From positions 229,262 through 293,261 of the forward strand of contig NZ_JAAGLU010000009.1 in the NCBI RefSeq assembly GCF_010550245.1: a DNA stretch of 64,000 nt, given 5' to 3'. Under the pieces are notes generated by a model that was given only the letters and a program-made list of their open reading frames with translations, was not told the DNA's origin and ran no database searches. A program made the translations under genes and the position numbers. Shown here piece after piece: positions 49,696-57,944 of this stretch. This stretch comes from Streptomyces sp. SID12501. Its GTDB lineage: Bacteria; Actinomycetota; Actinomycetes; Streptomycetales; Streptomycetaceae. The first letter of the stretch is position 1; each line of letters opens with the position of its first letter.

Positions 49696-50940
49696 GTGAC
49701 TTCCTTCGACACCTCCCCGCAACTGAACGTCTGGCGCGCACTGCTCGCGCTGGCCGTGGTGTTCGTGATGCTCGCGACGACCGGCTGGACCGCGGTCCGC
49801 AGTCATCGCACGCCGTCGCCGCTCCAGGCGTCGCTCTCCGCGTGGGAGCACGGACGGATCGGCGGCCACGCGCTGCCCGACCCGGACGAGACGCCCGCCC
49901 GGCTGGCCCGGTTCTTCGCGTCGCTCACCGACCGCCAGCGCGACCGGCTCGTCCGGCGCTATCCGCTGGCGCTCGGCAACATGAACGGCGCGCCCGTCGT
50001 ACTGCGCTACCGCGCCAACCGCGTCGCGCTGCACACGGCACGTGAGACCGAGCGGGCGCTTATGCACGACGACCGGCTGTCGGCCGTCGGGCAGAACGCG
50101 GCGGGGCGGCGCATGCACCGTTACGACGCGCTGCTGGAGAACGGCCGCCAGATCCTCGCCTTCGACCCGGAGGCCTCGGGCCGTGTCGCCGAGGTCTTCG
50201 GCGACCTCGACAGGGCGCAGCGCGTCTCGGTCGTGGTCCCCGGCGTGGACACCGACGTCCTCACCTTCCAGCGCACCAACCGCAGGTACTCGGCGCCCGT
50301 CGGCATGGCCTCGGCGCTGTACCGCGCGGAGCGGGAGACGAGCCCCACGACACGTACCGCCGTGATCGCCTGGGCCGACTACACCGCGCCCAGCGGAGTC
50401 GGCATGGACGCGGCGACGGCGATGCGCGCCAACTCCGGGGCTCTGCGGCTGAACGCGCTGGTACGCGCACTGCCCGGCCGGGCTCAGGTCGCCCTGTACT
50501 GCCACAGCTACGGCTCGGTGGTGTGCGGCGTCGCCGCGCACGCGCTGCCGCGGCGGGTGACCGACATCGCGGTGGCCGGCAGTCCCGGCATGCGGGTCGA
50601 GAACGCCGCGGGGCTGCGCACCGACGCCCGGGTGTGGGCGATGCGGGACGCCGACGACTGGATCCAGGACGTGCCGTACCTGGAGGTCGGCGGCCTCGGA
50701 CACGGCGCCGATCCGGTGTCGCCGGGGTTCGGCGCACGCGTGCTGTCCGCGCGGGGCGCGAAGGGGCACGGCGGCTATTTCGAGCCGGGTACGGAGAGTC
50801 TGCACAACTTCGCGGAGATCGGCGTCGGCGCGTATGGCGCCGTGCGGTGCGCTCGGCGGGATCAGAACGATCAGCGAAACCGCAAGGATGACGTGTGTCT
50901 GAAGGGTTTGTCCGACAGGGCTATGGCCGGACGCGCGTAG
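49696..50940 (+). CDS. Alpha/beta hydrolase, DUF1023 family, membrane-anchored
   Basis: A 414-residue protein. One N-terminal hydrophobic helix (ALLALAVVFVMLATTGWTAV) may be a signal anchor. The hydrolase domain contains LYCHSYGSVVCG, the nucleophile elbow where the usual Gly is Cys, and PDADDWIQ-like and HNFAEIGVG (C-terminal catalytic His) segments, typical of DUF1023 hydrolases. Substrate unknown, probably an ester or lipid outside the membrane. The GTG start at 49696 lacks a strong ribosome-binding site. A short basic tail ends the protein. Confidence 0.75.
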   Translation: MTSFDTSPQLNVWRALLALAVVFVMLATTGWTAVRSHRTPSPLQASLSAWEHGRIGGHALPDPDETPARLARFFASLTDRQRDRLVRRYPLALGNMNGAPVVLRYRANRVALHTARETERALMHDDRLSAVGQNAAGRRMHRYDALLENGRQILAFDPEASGRVAEVFGDLDRAQRVSVVVPGVDTDVLTFQRTNRRYSAPVGMASALYRAERETSPTTRTAVIAWADYTAPSGVGMDAATAMRANSGALRLNALVRALPGRAQVALYCHSYGSVVCGVAAHALPRRVTDIAVAGSPGMRVENAAGLRTDARVWAMRDADDWIQDVPYLEVGGLGHGADPVSPGFGARVLSARGAKGHGGYFEPGTESLHNFAEIGVGAYGAVRCARRDQNDQRNRKDDVCLKGLSDRAMAGRA

Positions 50941-50977
50941 AGGACGCAGAATTCACGGTGTGCCTGGGGAGGGGACT

Positions 50978-51856
50978 ATGAAGCTCGCGCCGCATACGAT
51001 GAGCCGCATGGGTGACGTACTGGCCGGATTTCATGCCGCCTGGGAGTTCGAGTCCGACTCCGTGCTCATCCGCTTCGAACGGGGCATCCGCACGCCGAAG
51101 CTGTTCCAGGCGCTCGGCGAACGCCGTATCCCCCTGGAGGCGATCGCGGGGGTGACACTGACCCCCGGCAAGCGCGGAACGGTTGTCCTGCGCGCCGAAC
51201 TCCGCCCGGGCGCCGACCCGTTGATGGAGGCGGCCGACGGTCAGCTCAAGGATGCCTGGGATCCGTACCGGCTGGTGCTGCCGGCCGAGCGGGAGACGCT
51301 CGCCGAGTACTACGCGGACGAGTTGCGGGCCCAGCTCACCCAACAGGGGCCTGCTGAAAGGTTCCTGGTGGATGCCCCCGAGGTGCCGCGGGCCTTCAAG
51401 GCGTACGACGCGAAGGCGTCCTTCGACGGGCGGACCGTTTCCTTCCGGTGGTTCCGGACGGGCGCGTCGTCCGCGAAGTGGAAGGCCGGCGACCAGACGT
51501 TTCCGGTCGCCGACCTGATCGGGGTGGAGTGGCGGTCGGCAGAGGTGTTCGAGGGGCATCTGCGACTGCTGAGGCGTACCGATTCTTCTGTCACACCGGT
51601 CGACCAGGACCCCGCCTCGGTGATCTTCGGGCTGGGGTACGGGCCTGTGCACGAGTCGTTGCCGTTCGCGGCGGCGGTGTTGGCCGCAGTGCGGCGTTCC
51701 TCCGGAGGTTCGGCGGGGGTGGGCGTGAACTCCGGTCGGCGTGATCCCGCGGATGTCGCCGAACGGATCCGGCATCTTGGGGAGTTGCACGAGGCCGGGT
51801 TGGTGACGGATGAGGAGTTCTCGGTGAAGAAGGCTGAGTTGTTGGCGGAGTTGTAG
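50978..51856 (+). CDS. DUF4429 protein with C-terminal SHOCT domain
   Basis: A 292-residue protein with two related beta-rich segments (FESDSVLIRFERGI and FDGRTVSFRWFRTG) forming tandem DUF4429 domains. A C-terminal SHOCT motif follows (DVAERIRHLGELHEAGLVTD, EEFSVKKAELLAEL). SHOCT modules sit at the ends of many bacterial proteins and may mediate oligomerisation. A GGAGGGGACT site directly before ATG 50978 supports this start; ATG 51008 is possible. Function unknown. It lies 37 bases after the hydrolase gene and may be co-transcribed. Confidence 0.8.
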   Translation: MKLAPHTMSRMGDVLAGFHAAWEFESDSVLIRFERGIRTPKLFQALGERRIPLEAIAGVTLTPGKRGTVVLRAELRPGADPLMEAADGQLKDAWDPYRLVLPAERETLAEYYADELRAQLTQQGPAERFLVDAPEVPRAFKAYDAKASFDGRTVSFRWFRTGASSAKWKAGDQTFPVADLIGVEWRSAEVFEGHLRLLRRTDSSVTPVDQDPASVIFGLGYGPVHESLPFAAAVLAAVRRSSGGSAGVGVNSGRRDPADVAERIRHLGELHEAGLVTDEEFSVKKAELLAEL

Positions 51857-51897
51857 CGCCTACGGGGGGGGTGGGTTCCGTGCGTTCGGCGGGTGCG

Positions 51898-51945
51898 GGG
51901 CCGTCGTGGCTTGTCGCGCAGTTCCCCGCGCCCCTGTAAACGGCA
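51898..51945 (-). repeat. Dispersed intergenic element (copy 4, inverted)
   Basis: GGGCCGTCGTGGCTTGTCG and CGCAGTTCCCCGCGCCCCTG match the elements at 39901 and 47752. It lies between the convergent DUF4429 and aldo/keto reductase genes, close to a second GCGCCCCTAGGGGG-type hairpin around 51978-51991. Confidence 0.6.
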
Positions 51946-51984
51946 GTCCCGCGCCTCTCGGAAGGAACCGTCGCCCCCGCGCCC

Positions 51985-53019
51985 CTAGGGGGTTTCCCTG
52001 CCCGCCGATGTGAAGGTCATGTCGGCGTAGCGGGCCCCCGCGACCTGCGCCGCGATGGGTTCCAGCAGAGCCATGTCCTTCTCGCCCAGCACGATGCGGG
52101 TCGCTGCCGTGTTCTCCTCCACCCTTGAGCGCCTGCGGGTGCCGGGGATCGGGACGACCGGGAGGTTGTGGATCGTGCACTGTTGCTGGACCCAGGCCAG
52201 GGCGATCTGGCCGACGGAGGCGCCGTGGGCTTCCGCGACCGTCCTGATGGGGGCCAGCAGGGCAGCGTTCGCCGAGGCGTTGGTGCCCGTGAAGCGGGGC
52301 TGTGTGCGGCGGTAGTCGTCCGAGGTCAGTTCCTGGTCGGCGTCGGTGAAGGAGCCGGTCAGGAAGCCTCGGCCGAGCGGGGAGTACGGGACCAGGGTGA
52401 CGCCCAGTTCGCGGGCCACCGGGACCACGCCCGCCTCGATGTCCCGGCTGAACAGGGACCACTCCGACTGCAGGGCGGCGATCGGGTGCACGGCCTGGGC
52501 CGCGCGCAGCTCCGGGCCCGTGACCTCGCTCAGGCCCAGCTGCCTGACCTTGCCCTCGCGCACCAGTTCGGCCATGACGCCGACCGACTCCTCGATGGGC
52601 ACGTTCACATCGCGCCGGTGCATGTAGTAGAGGTCGATGACGTCCAGGTCGAGACGCTTGAGGCTGGCCTCCACGGCCTCACGTATGTAGGGGGCGTCGT
52701 TGCGGATGATCCGCCTGGTCGGGTCGCCGGGCGGGATCGCCAGGGCGAACTTCGTCGCGACGACGACCTCGTCGCGGTGGGCCTGGAAGAACGGGGACAG
52801 GAAACGTTCGTTCTCCCCGTCGGCGTAGGCGTCGGCCGTGTCGTAGAGGGTCACGCCCAGTTCGAGTGCGCGTTCCAGCGTGGCGCGGGCCTCGTCGGCG
52901 TCCGTGGGGCCGTACGCGAAGCTCATGCCCATGCAGCCGAGGCCCTGTACGCCGACCTCGGGGCCGCCGGTGCCCAGCGGGGCCGTGGTGAGCCTGCCTG
53001 CGGTGTCGTCGTTCGTCAT
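51985..53019 (-). CDS. Aldo/keto reductase
   Basis: A 344-residue NADPH-dependent oxidoreductase. VTLYDTADAYADGENE gives catalytic Asp and Tyr, VVVATKFALA the Lys, and LYYMHRRD the His. PIPGTRRRSRVEENTAA is the cofactor-binding end, as in AKR families. Reduces aldehydes or ketones; substrate unknown. Its ATG overlaps the MerR gene stop (TCAT at 53016-53019), so the regulator and enzyme are coupled and the enzyme is probably its target. Confidence 0.92.
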   Translation of the reverse strand: MTNDDTAGRLTTAPLGTGGPEVGVQGLGCMGMSFAYGPTDADEARATLERALELGVTLYDTADAYADGENERFLSPFFQAHRDEVVVATKFALAIPPGDPTRRIIRNDAPYIREAVEASLKRLDLDVIDLYYMHRRDVNVPIEESVGVMAELVREGKVRQLGLSEVTGPELRAAQAVHPIAALQSEWSLFSRDIEAGVVPVARELGVTLVPYSPLGRGFLTGSFTDADQELTSDDYRRTQPRFTGTNASANAALLAPIRTVAEAHGASVGQIALAWVQQQCTIHNLPVVPIPGTRRRSRVEENTAATRIVLGEKDMALLEPIAAQVAGARYADMTFTSAGRETP

Positions 53020-53528
53020 CGAGCCCTCTCCATCTCACGGACGACGCGGACAAGGCCCGCGTCCTGGTCCGCTTCCGCGTAGAAACTGATCTTCCGGTCG
53101 AGTACCGCGAGCGTGTCCTGGAGTTCGGCGATCCGGTCCAGGACGGCCCGGCGGGTCGATTCGAGCAGCTCGAACCGCTCGCCGTACGTGTGGTCGCCCT
53201 CGCGCACGAGTTCGGCGTACCGCACCATGTCCGCGACCGGCATACCGGTGAGCCGGAGCTTGCCGACAAGGTCCAGCCAGTCGAGGTCGCGGTTGCTGTA
53301 ACGGCGCTGGCCGGTGTGCGAACGGTCGATGTGCGGCATCAGCCCGATGCGCTCGTACCAGCGCAGGGTGTGCGCGGTCAGCCCGGTGAAGACGACGACC
53401 TCGCTGATCGTGTAGTGGTCCTGTCCGTCCGGGCGCCGGTCGGGCCGCCGCGGCCCCGCACAGCTGTCGGCCGTGGCGGGATCCGTCGTGGTGTCCGTGG
53501 TGGGGTCTGTTGTCTCCAGCACCGTCAT
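53016..53528 (-). CDS. MerR-family transcriptional regulator
   Basis: A 170-residue regulator. YTISEVVVFTGLTAHTLRWY ERIGLM at about 38-62 is the MerR winged helix, followed by a long dimerisation helix (LDRKISFYAE...). An acidic, Thr-rich N-terminal extension of 35 residues precedes it, unusual for the family. No conserved metal-binding cysteines are seen, so it probably senses organic compounds or aldehydes. The ATG at 53528 coincides with the expected transcription start, so translation is likely leaderless. It controls the coupled reductase. Confidence 0.88.
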   Translation of the reverse strand: MTVLETTDPTTDTTTDPATADSCAGPRRPDRRPDGQDHYTISEVVVFTGLTAHTLRWYERIGLMPHIDRSHTGQRRYSNRDLDWLDLVGKLRLTGMPVADMVRYAELVREGDHTYGERFELLESTRRAVLDRIAELQDTLAVLDRKISFYAEADQDAGLVRVVREMERAR

Positions 53529-53535
53529 GACCCCC

Positions 53536-53566
53536 ACGCTAAAACCTTGGAGTGCACTCCAAGCAA
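53536..53566 (-). promoter_or_regulatory. MerR-type promoter with 19-bp spacer and operator dyad
   Basis: On the minus strand the -35 TTGCTT (53561-53566) and -10 TAGCGT (53536-53541) are separated by 19 bases, the overlong spacing of MerR-activated promoters. The perfect dyad CTTGGAGTGCACTCCAAG (53546-53563) lies within it. The ATG at 53528 begins about seven bases past the -10, suggesting a leaderless mRNA. Confidence 0.75.
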
Positions 53567-53623
53567 GTGGATACCTCGATATTGCGGAGACTTGGCCGGT
53601 CCGGGCTCATTACCGTACGGATC

Positions 53624-54073
53624 ATGACTCTCGTACGCCGTGCCACACCCGAGGATGCCGCAGAGCTGCTCCGGCTGCGCCAGGTGATGATCGACTCGAT
53701 GCCCGGGGCGAACACCGACGCCGACTGGCAGTCCGCGTCCCTGGCCACCGTGACCGGGCGGCTGGCCGATCCGTCCGGCGGCTTCGCCGCGTTCGTCGTC
53801 GACCATCCCGAGCGGCCGGGATCACTGGCCGCGCTGGTCGTGGGGACCGTCGAGTACCGGATCGGGCGGGTCGGGTACGTCTTCAGCGTCGCCACCGATC
53901 CCGACGCGCGCCGCCGGGGATACGCGCGGGCCTGTATGGAGGCGTTGGTGGACTGGTTCCGGGAGCAGGACGTCGGCCAGATCGACCTCACCGCGTCCCC
54001 GGACGCGGAGCCGCTGTACGCGTCGCTGGGCTTCACCCGGCAACCGGACCCCTTCATGCGGCTGCGACTGTGA
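53624..54073 (+). CDS. GNAT-family N-acetyltransferase
   Basis: A 149-residue acetyltransferase. VFSVATDPDARRRGYARACM is the acetyl-CoA loop, with ASPDAEPLYASLGFT downstream. Begins MTLVRRATPEDAAELLRLR, the usual GNAT start. ATG 53624 is used. It is divergent from the MerR gene, so it may share control. The acceptor is unknown. Confidence 0.85.
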   Translation: MTLVRRATPEDAAELLRLRQVMIDSMPGANTDADWQSASLATVTGRLADPSGGFAAFVVDHPERPGSLAALVVGTVEYRIGRVGYVFSVATDPDARRRGYARACMEALVDWFREQDVGQIDLTASPDAEPLYASLGFTRQPDPFMRLRL

Positions 54074-54092
54074 GCCTCCTAAGCTCGTCGTC

Positions 54093-54932
54093 ATGTCGTC
54101 GAAGTCGTTGTCGCCGTTGCAGAGCCTCGCGCTGATCGAGAACTGGCCCGTGCCCACCGCCGCCACGGCCGTCGTACGGGCGGACGGTGCCGTTCTCGGC
54201 AGCCACGGCCCCGTCGACCACCGGTTCCGCCTCGCCTCGGTCACCAAGCCGCTCGCCGCGTACGCCGCCCTCGTCGCGTACGAGGAGGGCGCCATCGAAC
54301 TCGACGAGCCGGCCGGGCCACCCGGATCGACGGTCCGCCACCTTCTCGCGCACACCTCGGGGCTCGCCTTCGACGAGCACCGGGTGACGGCTCCGCCCGG
54401 GGAGCGGCGGCTGTACTCCAACGCCGGGTTCGAGGCGCTGGGGGATCACGTGGCGAAGGCTACGGAGATGCCGTTCGCGGAGTATGCGCGGCAGGCGGTG
54501 CTGGAGCCGCTCGGGATGACGTCGACGGGGGTGGAGGGGTCGCCCGCGAAGGACGGCGTGTCGACCGTCGGGGATCTGGCGCGGTTCGCCGCCGAGGTGC
54601 AGGCGCCTCGGCTGCTCGATCCGCGTACGGTCGCGGAGGCGATGAGCGTGCAGTATCCGGGGACGAAGGGTGTGCTGCCGGGGTACGGGCATCAGAACCC
54701 CAACGATTGGGGGCTCGGGTTCGAGATCCGGGGCGTGAAGTCGCCGCACTGGACGGGGAGTTCGTCGTCGGCCCGTACGTTCGGGCATTTCGGGCAGTCC
54801 GGTACGTTTCTGTGGGTCGATCCCGTGGTGGGGGTGGCGTGTGTCGCGCTGACCGACCGTGCGTTCGGGGCGTGGGCGGTGGAGGTGTGGCCGGGGTTCA
54901 CGGATGCGGTGGTGGCGGAGGTGCGGGGCTGA
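54093..54932 (+). CDS. Serine hydrolase of the beta-lactamase class C / penicillin-binding family
   Basis: A 279-residue protein. RLASVTKPLAAYA contains the SxxK motif (SVTK), RLYSNAGFEALG the YxN motif (YSN), and TFGHFGQSGTFLW the HxG motif. These three define class C beta-lactamase-like esterases/carboxypeptidases. There is no signal peptide, so it is probably cytoplasmic and acts as an esterase or D-aminopeptidase. It lies 19 bases after the acetyltransferase gene, so both are probably one transcript. Confidence 0.85.
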   Translation: MSSKSLSPLQSLALIENWPVPTAATAVVRADGAVLGSHGPVDHRFRLASVTKPLAAYAALVAYEEGAIELDEPAGPPGSTVRHLLAHTSGLAFDEHRVTAPPGERRLYSNAGFEALGDHVAKATEMPFAEYARQAVLEPLGMTSTGVEGSPAKDGVSTVGDLARFAAEVQAPRLLDPRTVAEAMSVQYPGTKGVLPGYGHQNPNDWGLGFEIRGVKSPHWTGSSSSARTFGHFGQSGTFLWVDPVVGVACVALTDRAFGAWAVEVWPGFTDAVVAEVRG

Positions 54933-54943
54933 GGCAGGGGGGT

Positions 54944-54962
54944 CTGGGGGCAGAGCCCCCAG
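54944..54962. terminator. Hairpin between convergent serine hydrolase and pirin genes
   Basis: CTGGGGGC pairs with GCCCCCAG across a three-base loop. It is the same element as at 13671 and 44034. Confidence 0.6.
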
Positions 54963-54968
54963 TTGCGG

Positions 54969-55616
54969 TCACATCTCCCACAGCAGCAGTTCCGACGCCG
55001 TCAGCCCTACCGCTTCCACGCCCTCCGCCTGCGTAATTCGCGCCGCGTCGCCCGGGCCCAGTTTCTCCGGGCCCACGCGCACCTCACCCCGTACGACATG
55101 GACGTAGACATACGCCGCGTCCGGCACCGCTGTGCGCTCCCCCGCCGTCAGTCGGCGTACGTGCAGCATCGCGCCCGCCTTCGGGACGGCGTACGGCGTG
55201 GCGTCCGCGATGCCGTGGACCGTCTCGTAGGACGGGGTGCCGCCGGGGGTGAGCGGGGCCAGCCAGGTCTGGACGAAGGTCAGGGGAGACTCACCCTCGT
55301 TGCGCTCCACGTGGCGTACGCCCGCCGCCGCGCTCAGGCGTTGCACGTCACCCGGGACCACCACCGTCTCGTGGCCCGTCGAGTCGCGGTGGGTGAGGGC
55401 CCCCTCCGTCACCCACGTCACGATCTCGGTGTGGCTGTGCGGGTGTTCGTCGAAACCGGCGCCGGGCGCCAGGCGCTCCTCGTTGCAGGCGATCATCGCG
55501 CCGAAGCGGAGGTTGCCCGGGTCGTAGTGGGGGCCGAAGGAGAAGGCGTGCCGGGATTCGATACCGGCTGCCCGGTCGCCCCCTGGATAGCGCTCGTGCG
55601 CGCGCCGTACGTCCAT
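54969..55616 (-). CDS. Pirin-family cupin protein
   Basis: A 215-residue bicupin. GAGFDEHPHSHTEIVTW and RHVERNEGESP hold the iron-binding His/Glu residues of the first cupin; the second cupin is degenerate, as usual in pirins. Pirins include quercetin dioxygenases and redox regulators. The ATG at 55616 starts MDVRRAHERY, the common pirin start; longer readings to 56033 run antisense over fasR. The gene is divergent from fasR, with a 61-base gap. Confidence 0.88.
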   Translation of the reverse strand: MDVRRAHERYPGGDRAAGIESRHAFSFGPHYDPGNLRFGAMIACNEERLAPGAGFDEHPHSHTEIVTWVTEGALTHRDSTGHETVVVPGDVQRLSAAAGVRHVERNEGESPLTFVQTWLAPLTPGGTPSYETVHGIADATPYAVPKAGAMLHVRRLTAGERTAVPDAAYVYVHVVRGEVRVGPEKLGPGDAARITQAEGVEAVGLTASELLLWEM

Positions 55617-55677
55617 CACGCGCACCACCGTAGACCCGAGGCCGCACGCTCCCGTCCCGATAAGGCAGTCTTGTTCC

Positions 55678-56883
55678 GTGCCCGAACCCGAATCCCACCG
55701 CCCCGAGCCCACCGCACGTCCCGAGCACCCCCATCCGGCGACTCTGAAGCGGCTGGAGAAGTCGTCCGGGAGTCTCGCGGCGCAGGCGATCACGCGCATG
55801 GACGAGACGCTGTCGTGGTACCGGGCCATGCCCCCGGAGAACCGTTCCTGGATCGGGCTGGTCGCCCAGGCCGGTATCGCCGCCTTCACCGAGTGGTTCC
55901 GGCATCCCGATGCTCCGCAGGCCATCTCCACGGACGTCTTCGGTACCGCTCCCCGTGAGCTGACCCGGGCGATCACCCTGCGCCAGACCGTCGAGATGGT
56001 CCGTACGACCATCGAGGTCATGGAGAGCGCCATCGACGAGGTGGCCGCTCCCGGTGACGAGTCCGTGCTGCGCGAGGCACTGCTCGTCTACGCCCGGGAG
56101 ATCGCCTTCGCCACCGCACAGGTGTACGCCCAGGCCGCCGAGGCACGGGGTGCCTGGGACGCCCGGCTGGAGTCGCTCGTCGTCAATGCCGTGCTGAGCG
56201 GGGAGGCCGACGAAGGGGCCGTTTCGCGGGCCGCCGCGCTCGGCTGGAACTCGCCCGACCATGTGTGCGTGGTGCTGGGCACCGCGCCCGACGGTGACAG
56301 TGAGCTGACCGTCGAGGCGATCCGGCGGGCCGCCCGGCACGCCAAACTGCAGGTGCTGACCGGGGTGCTGGGCGACCGGCTCGTCGTCATCGCGGGGGGC
56401 GACGACAATCCGCTCGCCGTCGCCAAGGCGCTGATCGGGCCTTATGCCGCCGGGCCCGTGGTCGCGGGGCCGATCGTGCCCGACCTGCTCGCCGCCACCC
56501 GGTCCGCGCAGGCCGCCGCGGCCGGCCTCAAGGCGTGTTCCGCCTGGCAGGACGCACCGCGTCCGGTGCTGTCGGACGATCTCCTGCCGGAGCGCGCGAT
56601 CGCCGGCGACCCGGGGGCGCGCGACCAGTTGGTGGAGGAGATCTACAGACCGCTGGAGGAGGCCGGATCCGCGCTTCTGGAGACCCTCGCCGTCTATCTC
56701 GAACAGGCGAGCAGTCTGGAGGGCGCGGCCCGCATGCTCTTCGTTCACCCCAACACCGTGCGCTACCGGCTTCGACGTGTGACTGACGTCACCGGATGGT
56801 CACCTTCAGATGTACGATCCGCATTCACACTTCGGATCGCGCTGATCCTGGGGCGCCTGGCCGATGGGGATCACCAGCCCTAG
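55678..56883 (+). CDS. fasR: FasR, activator of fatty acid biosynthesis genes
   Basis: A 401-residue regulator of the PucR/CdaR class. LYLEQASSLEGAARMLFVHP NTVRYRLRRV at about 352-381 is the C-terminal HTH_30 that binds DNA; the central part is a GGDEF-like PucR domain. In Streptomyces coelicolor the gene at this position, just before fabD, encodes FasR (SCO2386), which activates the fabDHPF operon. The same position here and the class fit that role. The GTG start at 55678 is chosen. Confidence 0.92.
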   Translation: MPEPESHRPEPTARPEHPHPATLKRLEKSSGSLAAQAITRMDETLSWYRAMPPENRSWIGLVAQAGIAAFTEWFRHPDAPQAISTDVFGTAPRELTRAITLRQTVEMVRTTIEVMESAIDEVAAPGDESVLREALLVYAREIAFATAQVYAQAAEARGAWDARLESLVVNAVLSGEADEGAVSRAAALGWNSPDHVCVVLGTAPDGDSELTVEAIRRAARHAKLQVLTGVLGDRLVVIAGGDDNPLAVAKALIGPYAAGPVVAGPIVPDLLAATRSAQAAAAGLKACSAWQDAPRPVLSDDLLPERAIAGDPGARDQLVEEIYRPLEEAGSALLETLAVYLEQASSLEGAARMLFVHPNTVRYRLRRVTDVTGWSPSDVRSAFTLRIALILGRLADGDHQP

Positions 56884-56892
56884 GCTTTTGTC

Positions 56893-56910
56893 GGGGTTCT
56901 ACAAAACCCC
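56893..56910 (+). promoter_or_regulatory. Candidate operator in the fab promoter region
   Basis: GGGGTT (56893-56898) and AACCCC (56905-56910) form an inverted repeat in the 89-base gap between fasR and fabD. FasR activates this operon in related species through an inverted repeat upstream of fabD, so this is a likely binding half-site pair. Could instead be an attenuator hairpin. Confidence 0.4.
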
Positions 56911-56972
56911 CTGCTGTTCTTCGTCCCTGTCCCCACGGGCGGCCGTGCCCGTACCCAAGAGAGAGTGTGAGA

Positions 56973-57929
56973 GTGCTCGTACTCGTCGCTCCCGGCCAAG
57001 GCGCTCAGACGCCCGGCTTCCTGACTCCCTGGCTCGAACTGCCCGGTGCCGCCGAGCGCGTCGCCGCGTGGTCCGACGTCATCGGGCTCGACCTCGCCCA
57101 CTACGGCACCGAGGCCGACGCCGACGCGATCCGCGACACCGCGGTGGCCCAGCCGCTGCTGGTCGCGGCCGGGATACTGTCCGCCTCGGCACTGGGTGCC
57201 ATGGGCGGCGACTTCACACCCGGCGCCGTCGCCGGTCACAGTGTCGGCGAGATCACCGCCGCCGCCTTCGCGGGCGTACTGGACGACACGGCCGCCCTGA
57301 CCCTCGTACGCAAGCGCGGTCTGGCCATGGCCGAGGCCGCGGCCGTCACGAAGACCGGGATGGCGGCGCTCCTCGGTGGTGACCCCGAGGTGAGCGTGCG
57401 GCACCTGGAGAAGCTGGGGCTGACCCCGGCGAACGTGAACGGTGCCGGGCAGATCGTCGCCGCGGGTACGGTCGAGCAGATCGAGGCCCTCGTCGAGGAC
57501 ATGCCCGAAGGGGTGCGCAAGGTCGTCACGCTGAAGGTGGCCGGCGCTTTCCACACGCACCACATGGCTCCCGCCGTCGACGTCCTCGCCACGGCCGCCG
57601 CGTCGCTGACGCCAGGTGACCCCACCATCACGTACGTCTCGAACAAGGACGGGCAGACGGTCTCGGACGGCTCCGAGGTGCTCGCCCGGCTGGTCGGGCA
57701 GGTCGCCAACCCGGTGCGCTGGGATCTGTGCATGGAGACGTTCAAGACGCTGGGCGTGACCGCGTTCATCGAGGTGTGCCCGGGCGGCACCCTCACCGGT
57801 CTCGCCAAGCGCGCACTGCCCGGGGTGAAGACCCTGGCCCTGAAGACCCCCGCCGACCTCGACGCCGCTCGTGAGCTCATCGCCGAGTCGCTGACCTCGA
57901 CCTCTGCCGCTGACGCGGCGGGCGCCTGA
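56973..57929 (+). CDS. fabD: Malonyl-CoA:ACP transacylase
   Basis: A 318-residue enzyme that loads malonyl groups onto acyl carrier protein. It starts VLVLVAPGQGAQTPGF, has the catalytic Ser in AGHSVGEITAAA, and the C-terminal His region in AGAFHTHHMAPA. Among several GTGs, 56973 gives the known Streptomyces FabD N-terminus. It is the first gene of fabD-fabH-acpP-fabF, in the order found in other Streptomyces. Confidence 0.97.
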   Translation: MLVLVAPGQGAQTPGFLTPWLELPGAAERVAAWSDVIGLDLAHYGTEADADAIRDTAVAQPLLVAAGILSASALGAMGGDFTPGAVAGHSVGEITAAAFAGVLDDTAALTLVRKRGLAMAEAAAVTKTGMAALLGGDPEVSVRHLEKLGLTPANVNGAGQIVAAGTVEQIEALVEDMPEGVRKVVTLKVAGAFHTHHMAPAVDVLATAAASLTPGDPTITYVSNKDGQTVSDGSEVLARLVGQVANPVRWDLCMETFKTLGVTAFIEVCPGGTLTGLAKRALPGVKTLALKTPADLDAARELIAESLTSTSAADAAGA

Positions 57930-57944
57930 AAGGAGCCCCGAGCA

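Noticed and set aside
55617..56033. N-terminal extension of the pirin gene
   Set aside because: The extra 139 codons are antisense to fasR and lack similarity to pirins.
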